A stretch of 64,000 bases of DNA from Sphingobacterium thalpophilum (GCF_038396785.1 NZ_CP151087.1:2232001-2296000); one strand, 5' to 3'. Positions 47,286-56,244 are shown, numbered from the stretch's first letter. Notes: generated from the sequence alone by a model not told the origin. A program made the numbers and translations.

Positions 47286-48182
47286 ATGAACAAGTTTGCT
47301 TTATTAGTCGGAAACGACATTAATAATATTTCACCAGGAATAAGCTGGAGTGATTTGCTACACAACATCAAAGAAAAGTATAAAGTCAGCTCATTAGAAA
47401 ATGGACAAAAACCTTTTCCTATGTTGTATGAGGAAATATTCCTTAACGCAATTCGAGAAAAACATATTAATGAAAGAGATCTTAAAACCTATATATCGGA
47501 TTGCGTCTCTCAAATCAATCAAAACGAAATACACCAATTAATTCGGGATCTTTCGATCGAAAACATAATCACCACTAACTATGAATTCAGTTTAGAAGGA
47601 GAAATCGCCACAGCAAATACCGGCTTAATCCGTGAAACGACCTACAGTGTATTTCGTAAACACCAAATCGGCAACACGAGCTATTGGCATATACACGGTG
47701 ACTGCCTAAATCCATCTTCCATTAACCTAGGTTATGAACATTACTGTGGCCAATTGCAAAAAATGAGGGATTATGTGGTTAATGGGACAAATTATAATTC
47801 ACAAACGGTCTACAAGGCTGCATTAATTAAAAGATTAAGCCGAAAAAAGGATACTAAACTCCAATCCTGGATTGATTTATTTTTCACACAGGATATCCAC
47901 ATTCTAGGTCTATCGCTTGATTTTGTAGAAATAGACCTTTGGTGGCTGCTAACCTATCGCGCCAGAAATAAGTATTATAGACGAAGCGCCTTTATTGAAA
48001 ATCAACTCTTTTATTATACAACTAAAAAATGGTATGCACTCTCCAAAGATAAAATGCAATTACTTCAAGCAAACGACGTTGAAATTGTCGTTATTGACGA
48101 AACCAATAAAACTAAATACTACAAGAAAGTCCTCGCAGGCATAAAAAATAGATATAAGCTACCCAGCAAAATATTAAGTTGA
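47286..48182 (+). CDS. Stand-alone SIR2-like domain protein (putative NAD-consuming effector)
   Basis: Start at 47286 (MNKFALLVGNDINNISPGIS). The 298 residues form a single SIR2_2-like domain: a nucleotide-binding start (LLVGNDIN), LSIENIITTNYEFSLE, YWHIHGDCLNPSSINLGYEHYCG and HILGLSLDFVEIDLWWLLTYRAR. SIR2-like domains of this type occur in bacterial antiphage systems, where they deplete NAD+. No partner (HerA, Ago, SLOG, TPR) is fused. It lies next to phage-type lysis genes, which fits a defence or exclusion role, but that is inference. The usual GAG motif is GND here, as in some members of the group. Confidence 0.75.
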   Translation: MNKFALLVGNDINNISPGISWSDLLHNIKEKYKVSSLENGQKPFPMLYEEIFLNAIREKHINERDLKTYISDCVSQINQNEIHQLIRDLSIENIITTNYEFSLEGEIATANTGLIRETTYSVFRKHQIGNTSYWHIHGDCLNPSSINLGYEHYCGQLQKMRDYVVNGTNYNSQTVYKAALIKRLSRKKDTKLQSWIDLFFTQDIHILGLSLDFVEIDLWWLLTYRARNKYYRRSAFIENQLFYYTTKKWYALSKDKMQLLQANDVEIVVIDETNKTKYYKKVLAGIKNRYKLPSKILS

Positions 48183-48218
48183 GCCACAGAGCAATTCATA
48201 GATTTTCAGCTTGTTATT

Positions 48219-49073
48219 ATGTCATTAATAGAAAAAGAATTTCGCGCTGCCAAACTAAACAAATTTACATTAAGCATTGAAAACTTTCTGAATAGTCTAT
48301 TCTTGAGGAAAACAAAGTTTATACTTACCAAGCCCTTTTCAACAATAAAATTGAAAAGTGAAATTAGCCATGTAGTTTATTTAAACTGGATGGTGCCTCT
48401 CGCCAAAATTCAACAATTCGTCCCCCCAGGAATTGCCCTCGATCCTGTCGGTGACCATGTTTTATTTTCAGTGCTAACTTACCGCCATGGCCATTTCGGC
48501 CCTGCAAAACTATATTATTTAAAATCCTTATATGGGTCACCTCTACAGAGTAATTGGAGACTTTACATCAGTCAAACCCAAGAGCAATTTAAAGTGCCTA
48601 CAGTCCTATTTCTCGCAAATGTAATGAGTAGCCAGATCTATTGCATCGGTAGTCGTTTATTCAGTAGCATGATGTATACACATCAACCTTTGGCTTTCCA
48701 ACATAACCATATCGGCGTTCAAACTCACACCAAAATAATCCCTGGAAGAAGCAATGCACCAGACTTGGAGGTTGTTTGCCACCCCTGTGATCACTGGAAT
48801 ATTCCAAGTCAATTTCTCCAGCTGTCGAAAGATATCAATCAACTCCTGAATAAAATAATTATTCAGGACCAAGCCTTAACTCCACTGGAAAATAGCCTAT
48901 TCCGACAGGCGAATATTGGGTTAATGTTCGATCCAAAAGACATAAGACCTTTAAAAATTGATTTCTTTAAAAGCGAAACATTAGCTGATATTGTTCAGCA
49001 TGAAAAGTGTTTTGCTTTCGAAATACCAGCGGTCTCATTTTTTATGCATCACGAAAAAACAATAAAATTATGA
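48219..49073 (+). CDS. DUF2071 (YqjF-like) protein
   Basis: 284 residues with the DUF2071/acetoacetate-decarboxylase-like pattern: HVVYLNWMVPLAKIQQFVPPGIALDP, DHVLFSVLTYRHGHFGP, NWRLYISQ, VLFLANVMSSQIYCIGSRLFSSMMYTHQPLAF. The fold is that of ADC-like proteins, but the family's function is unknown. It begins 36 bp after the SIR2-like gene and its stop overlaps the next ATG (ATGA), so the three may be co-transcribed. Confidence 0.82.
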   Translation: MSLIEKEFRAAKLNKFTLSIENFLNSLFLRKTKFILTKPFSTIKLKSEISHVVYLNWMVPLAKIQQFVPPGIALDPVGDHVLFSVLTYRHGHFGPAKLYYLKSLYGSPLQSNWRLYISQTQEQFKVPTVLFLANVMSSQIYCIGSRLFSSMMYTHQPLAFQHNHIGVQTHTKIIPGRSNAPDLEVVCHPCDHWNIPSQFLQLSKDINQLLNKIIIQDQALTPLENSLFRQANIGLMFDPKDIRPLKIDFFKSETLADIVQHEKCFAFEIPAVSFFMHHEKTIKL

Positions 49074-49351
49074 ACTTTATCGATTTTAGTATAGCTGTAT
49101 TGCTCGCGAACGCGATGCCCCATTTTATTTTTGGAATAACAAAAGTTCGCTTCTTGGGGCTTTTTGGTTATACGGCAACGGCAAATATTTGTTATGCACT
49201 ATGCCAATGTATAGTCGGAATCGGTCTGTTTCATCACAAATACGGGCTAGATAAACTTTTTAGCAATGGTTTTGCACTTGGCAGCACATTAGTTCTGATA
49301 CTTTATTTTATTTTCGGTAGCTTACTGCTTGTGAAGTTCCAGAAAAAATAA
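49070..49351 (+). CDS. Small integral membrane protein
   Basis: Start at 49070 (MNFIDFSIAVLLANAMPHFI), whose ATGA overlaps the stop of the DUF2071 gene, giving translational coupling. 93 residues with three membrane helices (about 5-25, 35-55 and 66-88). No charged catalytic motif. Family not recognised with confidence; probably functions with the DUF2071 protein. Confidence 0.7.
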   Translation: MNFIDFSIAVLLANAMPHFIFGITKVRFLGLFGYTATANICYALCQCIVGIGLFHHKYGLDKLFSNGFALGSTLVLILYFIFGSLLLVKFQKK

Positions 49352-49411
49352 ATATTCATTTTCTGGAAACTCCCTTTGTTGCTCCATACAGCTTTAGGCG
49401 ATTTAAGGTTG

Positions 49412-50569
49412 TTAATCCCCCGATGGATGGGTAAAAAATTCCAACATGGCAGATAAAGCAGTAGCCGAATGCATGCGATCACTATTTTCCAATGTATCCT
49501 GTGTTGCTTCTGTCCCCCTTCTTATCATGTCTTTTTCAAAATAAGATAATGCTTTCAGCAAAGATTCATGTTTCCCATTTGTCAGGCATTCAGCCAACTC
49601 GAAGGCATCCTGCATTGCTACATTCGCCCCCTCACCAGCAAATGGCGGCATGCGATGAGCTGCATCTCCGATCATTGTAAGGTTAGTCTGTGTTTCCCAG
49701 TGTTGATCAAGAGCAAAATAATATTGGGGACGGGGTATAAACTGTACATTGTCATTCACAAAAAACTCATCCCAAACCGTGGTCCATCCAGGGAAATGAT
49801 CTTTAAACCATTGAGATACTTGCTTATTGTCCTTAAAATCAATTCTAGCCTTATTATAATCATCTTCTAGAATCTTTGTACTTGCAACAAACATCATTGA
49901 ACCGTCACCTTTTGTACCATATCCGATAAATTGTTCCGCTCCAAAAGCCATCACTTTACCACCGTTCGCCAATTTAAAAAGATGAGGAGCATTCTTTTCA
50001 GCATCATAGATATTTCCCTCAACCAATGTAATTCCCGAATATATAGGCGTTAGATTACTTAAGTAAGGACGTACTCTTGAATTTGCTCCATCTGCTGCGA
50101 TCACCAGATCGGCATATGCATCCACTGCATGTTTAAAATGCAACAACCAACCTTCACCATATCTTTCCATTGCAACGAATTGACTATCCCAAACAACGGT
50201 ATGCGATTCCAAAGCATTCAATAAGATATCTCGCAAAGGGGCTCGGTCTATTTCCGGCCGATTTTCGGCGACTGACTGCTCTTCATCATGGTCATCAAAT
50301 TTTACGATGAGATCCTGATCAACAATACGCAGCTTACTCGCAGTCGGTCGATGATATTTATAGAACTCTTCTATTAATCCTGCACGTTTCATCGCTTCAA
50401 GTCCCGTCCCTTCGTGAAGATCCAAAGTAGAGCCCTGTACACGAACTTCAGGATTTAAATCCCGCTCATAAACGGCTACATCAGCCCCCTTTAACTGTAA
50501 TAATCGAGCTAACGTAAGACCGCCAATTCCACCGCCAATTATGGCTATTTTTTTATTTTCTATTAACAT
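49412..50569 (-). CDS. TetX-like FAD-dependent monooxygenase
   Basis: Start at 50569 (MLIENKKIAIIGGGIGGLTLARLL); a longer frame would begin inside the IS end. The 385-residue protein has the class A flavin monooxygenase motifs: GGGIGG (FAD), YERD, RVQGSTLDLHEGTGLEAMKRAGL, PEIDRAPLRDILLNAL, DLVIAADGANSRVR (DG motif) and MIGDAAHRMPPFAGEGANVAMQDA (GD motif). Order and wording follow Tet(X), including TLDLH-G-G-EAMK. Tet(X)-type enzymes hydroxylate tetracyclines; many relatives act on other aromatics, so resistance is not shown. IS copy 2 lies directly upstream in the same orientation. Confidence 0.85.
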   Translation of the reverse strand: MLIENKKIAIIGGGIGGLTLARLLQLKGADVAVYERDLNPEVRVQGSTLDLHEGTGLEAMKRAGLIEEFYKYHRPTASKLRIVDQDLIVKFDDHDEEQSVAENRPEIDRAPLRDILLNALESHTVVWDSQFVAMERYGEGWLLHFKHAVDAYADLVIAADGANSRVRPYLSNLTPIYSGITLVEGNIYDAEKNAPHLFKLANGGKVMAFGAEQFIGYGTKGDGSMMFVASTKILEDDYNKARIDFKDNKQVSQWFKDHFPGWTTVWDEFFVNDNVQFIPRPQYYFALDQHWETQTNLTMIGDAAHRMPPFAGEGANVAMQDAFELAECLTNGKHESLLKALSYFEKDMIRRGTEATQDTLENSDRMHSATALSAMLEFFTHPSGD

Positions 50570-50581
50570 CTTATTTGTTTT

Positions 50582-50590
50582 AAAATTCAT
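50582..50590. repeat. Target site duplication of IS copy 2, left
   Basis: AAAATTCAT directly abuts the IS end at 50591 and is identical to 51940-51948. It lies 13-21 bp upstream of the TetX-like start codon. Confidence 0.93.
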
Positions 50591-50676
50591 CACATCTGTC
50601 CTAAATAAATTTTAGGATTGGATTTCTGTGGTACAGGCATAGCTTTTTTCATCATTTCGATATTGACCCCTATTTT

Positions 50677-51852
50677 TCAATCTGCGAAGATCTTTAGCTG
50701 TCCCTTTTTTCCTTTTATAGGCGGCCTGAGAAAGGGATCATCTATCCATTGCCAGATGTTTATCTTCACGAAGATATTCATTCTGATGAATGCGACCAGA
50801 TTGGACAGGTTCCAGTCATATTTGGCCTTTTTTTGTAAGTATTTTAACAGTAATATGCCAATGAGTGAAGTCCAGATCTGGATCATCACTGCATTTTCAG
50901 AAGTCCCTATGAATGTCGATACTTTTAAGCGCTGCTTTAGATGCTTGAAGAAGACTTCGATATGCCAGCGTTGTTTATAGATGTTTGCCACCAAAGAAGC
51001 CTTCCACTTCGTATTATTGGTCAAAAAGTGGTACTCATTGCCAGTGGTGCTGTCCCAAAAGTGGACTAGGCGTAGCGGCTTGCCGTTGTATTTATTGCAG
51101 GCAGCACCGGATAGCTCAATGAGCTCATCCTTAAGGATCCCCTTTTCCATGAGTGCTTCACTCTGATAGGACTTGATAACCTTGTACTTCATATTAACTT
51201 TACTCCTGGTAACGAAGTAACACCCCCTGCTGTCCAAATCCCCAAGCCAGCTGTAATCCACGTAGCCACGGTCCACTACCACCACGCTTCCCTTGGAAAA
51301 ACTGTAACTACCGGCTCGCTGGCTCTCATGTACTTTTCCATCGGTAATCTGCATAAAAACAGGTAGGCAGCCATCATAATCCAAGACAGTGTGCAGCTTT
51401 ACGGCACCTTTGGTGCTGCGAAACTTTGCCCAGTCAAATACAGATAGACATAAGGGGATGATGCTTGCATCCATCAGATATACTTTACGCTTTAGCTGAA
51501 CAAGATCTTTGCGAAAATGGGTGTCCTTTTGCCAAAGCCTATCCAAAACAGAATAGTAAAGATCTTTGAAAAGTTCATGGGTACGGTGTGTGTTGATATA
51601 GGATATATTAGACTTACTTGGAGCTCTTACTACACCTAAGTGGTTCAGATTACCAGTGGTACTGCGTAGACCGTTACTAATATCACGAACCGAATCTGCC
51701 GAGGAAAAATGACAGAAAAGCATACTGACTAGATGCGTCCAGCTGTTGATCCCTTTCTGATGTTTGTCACTTTTGTGCTTTGAAACCAAATCTTTGAATA
51801 ATTCGCGGTCGATAAGAGATAAAATCTGACTAAAAACATTTAAATTTATCAT
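50677..51852 (-). CDS. IS4-family transposase with DUF4372 N-terminus
   Basis: 391 residues. Same domains as copy 1: DUF4372 (NVFSQILSLIDRELFKDLVSKHK), then a DDE domain with Asp in VYLMDASIIP, Asp in VVVDRGYVDYSW and Glu in YKQRWHIEVFFKHL. The tail after QIWTSLIGILLLKYLQKK is complete through QLKIFAD. Nearly identical to copy 1 except for a handful of substitutions and the Trp codon that is TAG there. Likely active. Confidence 0.97.
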   Translation of the reverse strand: MINLNVFSQILSLIDRELFKDLVSKHKSDKHQKGINSWTHLVSMLFCHFSSADSVRDISNGLRSTTGNLNHLGVVRAPSKSNISYINTHRTHELFKDLYYSVLDRLWQKDTHFRKDLVQLKRKVYLMDASIIPLCLSVFDWAKFRSTKGAVKLHTVLDYDGCLPVFMQITDGKVHESQRAGSYSFSKGSVVVVDRGYVDYSWLGDLDSRGCYFVTRSKVNMKYKVIKSYQSEALMEKGILKDELIELSGAACNKYNGKPLRLVHFWDSTTGNEYHFLTNNTKWKASLVANIYKQRWHIEVFFKHLKQRLKVSTFIGTSENAVMIQIWTSLIGILLLKYLQKKAKYDWNLSNLVAFIRMNIFVKINIWQWIDDPFLRPPIKGKKGQLKIFAD

Positions 51853-51912
51853 GGTGGTGTGTTATAATTTTGTGATTTAAATATAGCGATCTCGCTATAT
51901 CAAAACACCGCC
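51853..51912 (-). promoter_or_regulatory. Fold-back structure in the IS leader (copy 2)
   Basis: The inner stem ATATAGCGA (51881-51889) with TCGCTATAT (51892-51900) differs from copy 1 at two positions that are paired with each other (A-T changed to G-C), so the helix is kept. The outer arm next to the ATG is CCACC instead of CCGCC, giving one mismatch with GGCGG near 51905-51912. Confidence 0.55.
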
Positions 51913-51939
51913 ATTTTTTAAACGTTTAGGACGCAAGTG

Positions 51940-51948
51940 AAAATTCAT
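51940..51948. repeat. Target site duplication of IS copy 2, right
   Basis: AAAATTCAT, identical to 50582-50590, immediately after the IS end and 10 bp before the AraC gene 3' end. Confidence 0.93.
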
Positions 51949-51957
51949 AAAACAAAA

Positions 51958-52722
51958 CTATTGAGATGTAAGTGATGATAATAGTATAAATCGGTCGTTT
52001 TTATTTTTTAACAGCTCTTTGGGAACTACTCCCGAAAATTTCTTAATCTCTTTAATAAAATGGGTCTGATCGAAAAAATGTTCCTCTGGAAAAAGTTTCC
52101 CTTTTGCAATGTGATTCAATGAGGACCTAAAACGTAAAATATTACAGTACGACTTTAAAGAAAGTCCAAATTGCTGATTAAAATAACGATTGATTTGCCT
52201 GCTGTTCCAAAAAATATGTTCTGAGAGTTCGGCAACTGAAATCGCTCCCTTACGCTGATAGATCAGTTCAAATAACTTACGCTTTCTCTCATCAATCATA
52301 GAAGGAAGAAGTGACTTAATAATTTGCACAGATTTAACAACAAACAAGTCAAAATCAACTAAATCCAATTCACAAAAGCCCCAAAAATCAGTCGAAAGAA
52401 ACTTACCCGTATTGATGATACCGGCAATACTTTCTTTTAAAATATACTCCGCTCCAAGCAATTTAAAGCTGATACAAAATAGTTGTCCGTCAATAGGAAT
52501 AGTCGCTTCTTCATGGGGCATTGTTCCTAGACCAAGTAAAACGATCCGAAAGTTATCTTCAGAAGATTTGAAAAGAAACAAATCAACACGTCCATCTGGC
52601 AAACCGATGGTTTCCTTTATAACGCCAGATTCATTACGCAAACACCAAAAGCTATCCACAAAACTTGCGATCGCTTCATCAGGCTTAACTATTGTATATT
52701 GTAGGCCATCTTCCATCATCAA
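51958..52722 (-). CDS. AraC-family transcriptional regulator (DUF6597-type sensor)
   Basis: 254 residues. N-terminal half with the pattern YTIVKPDEAIASFVDSFWCLRN and PDGRVDLFLF, GLGTMPHEE, FCISFKLLGAEYIL, as in DUF6597-type AraC regulators. The C-terminal HTH pair is ISVAELSEHIFWNSRQINRYFNQQFGLSLKSYCNILRF and FFDQTHFIKEIKKFSGVVPKEL. Before the IS insertion it would have been directly upstream of, and possibly in an operon with, the TetX-like gene. The start is taken at the first of three Met codons; any may be used. Confidence 0.9.
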   Translation of the reverse strand: MMMEDGLQYTIVKPDEAIASFVDSFWCLRNESGVIKETIGLPDGRVDLFLFKSSEDNFRIVLLGLGTMPHEEATIPIDGQLFCISFKLLGAEYILKESIAGIINTGKFLSTDFWGFCELDLVDFDLFVVKSVQIIKSLLPSMIDERKRKLFELIYQRKGAISVAELSEHIFWNSRQINRYFNQQFGLSLKSYCNILRFRSSLNHIAKGKLFPEEHFFDQTHFIKEIKKFSGVVPKELLKNKNDRFILLSSLTSQ

Positions 52723-53192
52723 TTGTCCTTATCATTCGTATTTTGAGTATACTAATTGATATAACAACATAAAATTAACGATTAAATCTTAAGTTTACTT
52801 ATTGTCTAAAACCTGAACAATAAGGTCTTGACTTCATCACCAACGAACATATTTCCCCTACTAAGCCACAAGATCATGAAACAATGAATAACTTGCGCTA
52901 CGCAACCGTTCTTACTGAAAACGATTGGCTGTTAAAGTCAATGAAATTACACGTTCAAATCTTTCGCAATTGATGAATTAAACAAGGGGTACAAGGACGG
53001 ATTCCACATCATAAATACAAGTCAAAAAGACATTTATAAATCAGAAAACCAAATATTTACGACATATAAAATATTTTTTTTAAATCGATTTTGAGAAATA
53101 AAAAAAATAGATCATTTTTGCTATCATTTAGCTAAGATTAACAGGGAAAGTAAGACCGTAAGATACTATCATTTATTTATTATTGATTCTAT
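52723..53192. other. Intergenic region, no gene seen
   Basis: 470 bp between the leftward AraC gene and the rightward lipoprotein gene. It should contain both promoters. Frames on both strands are short and non-protein-like; no hairpin of note. Confidence 0.3.
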
Positions 53193-54422
53193 ATGTCATT
53201 TAAGAGAATTGCCTATTTCTTTTTGGGATTTTTGTTATTTATTGGTTGTAAAAGAGATATTCATCCAGGAATTGTACCACCTGATCCCGAAGTCATTGAA
53301 AAAGATAAATTACCCATTCCTACAGGTTTCACAAGTGATCTAGGTTCAATAAAAATTAATACAATTGCCAATGCAAACCAACCCGGCGAAGAATTCCCAG
53401 GCTGGATACGCGATATCTCTGGCAATAGTGCGAGTTATTGCCACCCAGATGTTGAATATTTCCCTGCCGGTTTCAAAGGATACAAATATTGGATGGTATT
53501 TACGCCATATTTTGGCATAATCGGGTCAGACCGTACCGCCTCACTCTATGAAAATCCGACTGTGGTAGTTTCTAATGATGGAAAAGAATGGATTACTCCG
53601 GCAGGATTAATAAATCCTATTCAACGACGTCCGGCACTAGAAGATTCTTTCATCCAAAAGGACGGCAGCCCTAATCAAGGTTATTGGTCCGATGTAGACT
53701 GGAATTTCAACGGTGAGGAATTCGAACTATATTATAGAGGTTGCTTTTTCTCAAGCAAAATTTTAAAAAAATGGGGTGCCAAAAGCGCAAACAACAATAA
53801 AAAATTAAATGAAGAAGCTGAACGTGTTATTGTAAGACAAACATCAAAAAATGGGATTGACTGGACACCGCTGGAACTCGTTTATAATAGTAATGAACCT
53901 ACATCTTTCCAAGATAACCATATCCTTTCACCAACATTTGTGAGAAATTCGAAAAACCTAACGACGAGTTACGAAGTGGATTTCATGCCAAGCTACAAAG
54001 CTCCAATTATGACCAATATCCTATCGCGTATTTCTACAAATGGCTTAGATTTTACCGCTTATCGCGACAGTAAGAAAGTTGAATTTATGAATAAACCTTG
54101 GCTAGAATTCAGCAAGGGATATTCGACTTGGCATCTGCAAGGCTCTTATATTGACGGGTATTATTTTCTATGTCTGGCAATTGGAAACGTCGATCGATTT
54201 ACCTCAGATATGAATTATCTAGCCTATTCAAAGGATGGTCTACACTTTCGCGTCTTCGAAAAACCTTTAGCCGCGGGCAATGTATACCGCTCTTCTGTAT
54301 TCCCAAAAACCTCTTCCTCAAAAAGCATTGAATTTGGTGCTGTTATTGGTTACAAGTCCGGAGCCTTTGGCTACCGTGAATTCACCATCAACAAACAGGT
54401 ATTGGAAGATGGTTTAAAATAA
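53193..54422 (+). CDS. Lipoprotein with GH43/GH32-like five-bladed propeller appearance
   Basis: 409 residues with an SPII signal (FLLFIGCKRD). The mature chain has repeated W-strand patterns typical of five-bladed propeller glycosidase-like proteins: CHPDVEYFPAGFKGYKYWMVFTPYF, YENPTVVVSNDGKEWITPAG, EELYYR-type strand EFELYYRGCFF, TSKNGIDWTPLELVYN, YSTWHLQGSYIDGYYFLC, YLAYSKDGLHFRVF. The catalytic triad of GH43 is not clearly conserved, so activity is uncertain. It may bind or trim a surface glycan. It is followed 31 bp later by a frameshifted AraC gene. Confidence 0.65.
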   Translation: MSFKRIAYFFLGFLLFIGCKRDIHPGIVPPDPEVIEKDKLPIPTGFTSDLGSIKINTIANANQPGEEFPGWIRDISGNSASYCHPDVEYFPAGFKGYKYWMVFTPYFGIIGSDRTASLYENPTVVVSNDGKEWITPAGLINPIQRRPALEDSFIQKDGSPNQGYWSDVDWNFNGEEFELYYRGCFFSSKILKKWGAKSANNNKKLNEEAERVIVRQTSKNGIDWTPLELVYNSNEPTSFQDNHILSPTFVRNSKNLTTSYEVDFMPSYKAPIMTNILSRISTNGLDFTAYRDSKKVEFMNKPWLEFSKGYSTWHLQGSYIDGYYFLCLAIGNVDRFTSDMNYLAYSKDGLHFRVFEKPLAAGNVYRSSVFPKTSSSKSIEFGAVIGYKSGAFGYREFTINKQVLEDGLK

Positions 54423-54453
54423 AACACCTATATTTAGGTTCAAAATCATTTCG

Positions 54454-55292
54454 ATGGAGTTATTTCCGACAATAGATATTCAAGAATTTAGAAAAGACCA
54501 GCTTGGAGGTAATCAAGGATATCTATACTCGGAATTACGTGGTGAACATCATATAGCGCGTCCACATCAGCATCACTTTTTTTTATTGGTACTTTTTGAC
54601 CAAGCAGAAGGTGTTCATACGATTGATTTTAAAGATTATCACATTGATCGTCATCAAATCCATATCCTGTTTCCAAAGCAAGTTCATAGCTGGAAATTAG
54701 GGCCAATACCACTGGCTTCCAATTGATGGTCGATAGGGAATACTTCGAGAAATTTTCGCCCAATTTCCGTTTTTCATTCGCTTGCTATCAACGTAATCCT
54801 GTTATCTCACTCTCCAACGAAACATTTGCTCTACTTTATTATGAATTTAATGCGATAAGAAAAGAACTTGAGGACCACAATTGCGTTCCTGCTATTATCT
54901 ATTCTGGCACAGCTGTGATCGCATCGATACTAAGCAAAGAGGTACAAAAGGTAGTCCAAAATGAACAAAATAATGAATCCAATCCACGTCTCTTAAAGTT
55001 ACAGGAGTTAATTGATATCCATTTTCGGCAGGAGAAGTCGGTATCTTTCTATGCGAAAGAACTTAATATATCCACCCCGCACCTTACTAAAATCTGCCGT
55101 CAAAAGCTCGAAGTATCTCCAAGCCAGCTCATTCAGCAACGAACTATCTTGGAAGCAAAACGATTGTTAAAAGCAACCGATCTATCTATCAAAGAAATTT
55201 CGTTCGAACTTGGTTTCGTGGACTCTCCTTACTTCTCCAATTTCTTCAAACAACATACAGGTCTGAATCCAAAGCACTTTAGAACGAACTGA
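54454..55292 (+). pseudogene. AraC-family regulator with a -1 frameshift
   Basis: The first frame (54454-54726) holds the cupin sensor (HHIARPHQHHFFLLVLFDQAEG, DRHQIHILFPKQVHSWKLG) and then stops. In the frame one base back the sequence continues NTTGFQLMVDREYFEKFS and on to the HTH pair (EKSVSFYAKELNISTPHLTKICRQKLEVSPSQLI; IKEISFELGFVDSPYFSNFFKQHTGLNPKHF). Restoring one base in GGGCCAATACC (near 54702-54712) gives one normal 279-residue regulator. As sequenced the sensor and DNA-binding domains are separated. A restart at 54723 could still give a sensor-less DNA-binding protein. Confidence 0.85.
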
Positions 55293-55410
55293 GGCTCGCC
55301 AATACCTAGCATAAATTAAATTTTGCTCCAATACTTTTCCGTTAAAAATAAATAGCAAGTCCATTTGCGAAACAAAAACTTGTTATTTTCACATAAAAAT
55401 ACCATTATCA

Positions 55411-55614
55411 ATGATTTTTGAATTTATTAACCTTGTAGTGGACGCAATTCTTTTCATCTTTGGCCAAGGTTCCATTAACGAACGGCCAGAGAAAGAAAAA
55501 ATAATTTCAAATTTGTGCCTCTCTTTGATGCTAGTTACTGCTTTGGTTGTTACGCTACTTCGCCACAGTCGGATTGCACCAGTTGATTTCTTTCTCTTAG
55601 TTTTTCCTGCTTAG
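55411..55614 (+). CDS. Small membrane protein, hypothetical
   Basis: 67 residues with two hydrophobic stretches (FINLVVDAILFIFGQG and LCLSLMLVTALVVTLLRH). The sequence between them is charged (NERPEKEKIIS). It lies 48 bp upstream of nudK on the same strand and may be co-transcribed. No family recognised, moderately convincing as a real gene. Confidence 0.5.
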   Translation: MIFEFINLVVDAILFIFGQGSINERPEKEKIISNLCLSLMLVTALVVTLLRHSRIAPVDFFLLVFPA

Positions 55615-55662
55615 TTTGGATTGCAATTCTTATTTTTATCTTTTGACTTTAACGCGCTAAAA

Positions 55663-56244
55663 ATGGCAATAAAAGATATTAAAATTGTAAAAACTGAAAT
55701 TCTATCAGACAACTGGTACACTTTAAAAAAAGTGACTTATCAATACAGCAAACCCGATGGCACGATACAGCAACAAAGCCGAGAAGCTTATGATCGTGGC
55801 AATGGAGCTGTCATTTTACTCTATAATACCAGTACTCAAACAGTCATATTAACAAGACAATTTCGAATACCCACCTACATCAACGGGAATGAATCAGGTA
55901 TGCTTATCGAAGCTTGTGCAGGTCTTCTTGATCAAGATTCTCCCCACGACTGTATACGCAGGGAAACAGAAGAAGAAACAGGCTATCAGATTAAGGAAGC
56001 AAAAAAGATCTTTGAAGCTTATATGTCTCCAGGTTCTGTAACTGAAATTCTACATTTTTTTATAGCAGAATACACCAATAACATGAAAGTTGGCGATGGC
56101 GGTGGTTTAGAAGAAGAGGAAGAGCATATTGAAATTTTAGAAATCAATATCGAAGAAGCACTACATATGATTGATACAGGTGAAATCAAAGATGGAAAAA
56201 CCATTATGCTACTACAATATATTCGTTTAAAAAATATACTGTAG
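55663..56244 (+). CDS. nudK: GDP-mannose pyrophosphatase NudK (Nudix hydrolase)
   Basis: Start at 55663 ([20 protein letters not shown]) matches the usual NudK N-terminus. The 193 residues follow E. coli NudK closely: [53 protein letters not shown] (Nudix box, catalytic REtEEETG), [33 protein letters not shown] and [16 protein letters not shown]. It hydrolyses GDP-mannose and related nucleoside diphosphate sugars in the cytoplasm. The upstream Glu of the box is Ser here. Not obviously linked functionally to its neighbours. Confidence 0.9.
   Translation: MAIKDIKIVKTEILSDNWYTLKKVTYQYSKPDGTIQQQSREAYDRGNGAVILLYNTSTQTVILTRQFRIPTYINGNESGMLIEACAGLLDQDSPHDCIRRETEEETGYQIKEAKKIFEAYMSPGSVTEILHFFIAEYTNNMKVGDGGGLEEEEEHIEILEINIEEALHMIDTGEIKDGKTIMLLQYIRLKNIL

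Larger units (their letters stand above)
50591..51939 (-). mobile_element. IS4-family insertion sequence, copy 2, intact
   Basis: 1349 bp with imperfect terminal repeats. In the transposase orientation the left end is CACTTGCGTCCTAAA and the right end reads CACATCTGTCCTAAA inverted (12 of 15 identical). It is bounded by perfect 9-bp duplications. The single transposase gene is full length. It lies 9 bp from the AraC stop (51958) and 21 bp from the TetX-like start (50569), splitting what was probably one leftward transcription unit. Intact ends, gene and duplication suggest a recent insertion. Confidence 0.96.

Noticed and set aside
43339..49351. Intact prophage
   Set aside because: Only repressor, small ORFs and lysis genes are present; no integrase, terminase, capsid or tail genes and no matching att repeats seen.
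35330..51939. Composite transposon
   Set aside because: The two IS copies are inverted, but there is no outer duplication shared between the far ends and copy 2 has its own local duplication, so the block did not move as a unit.
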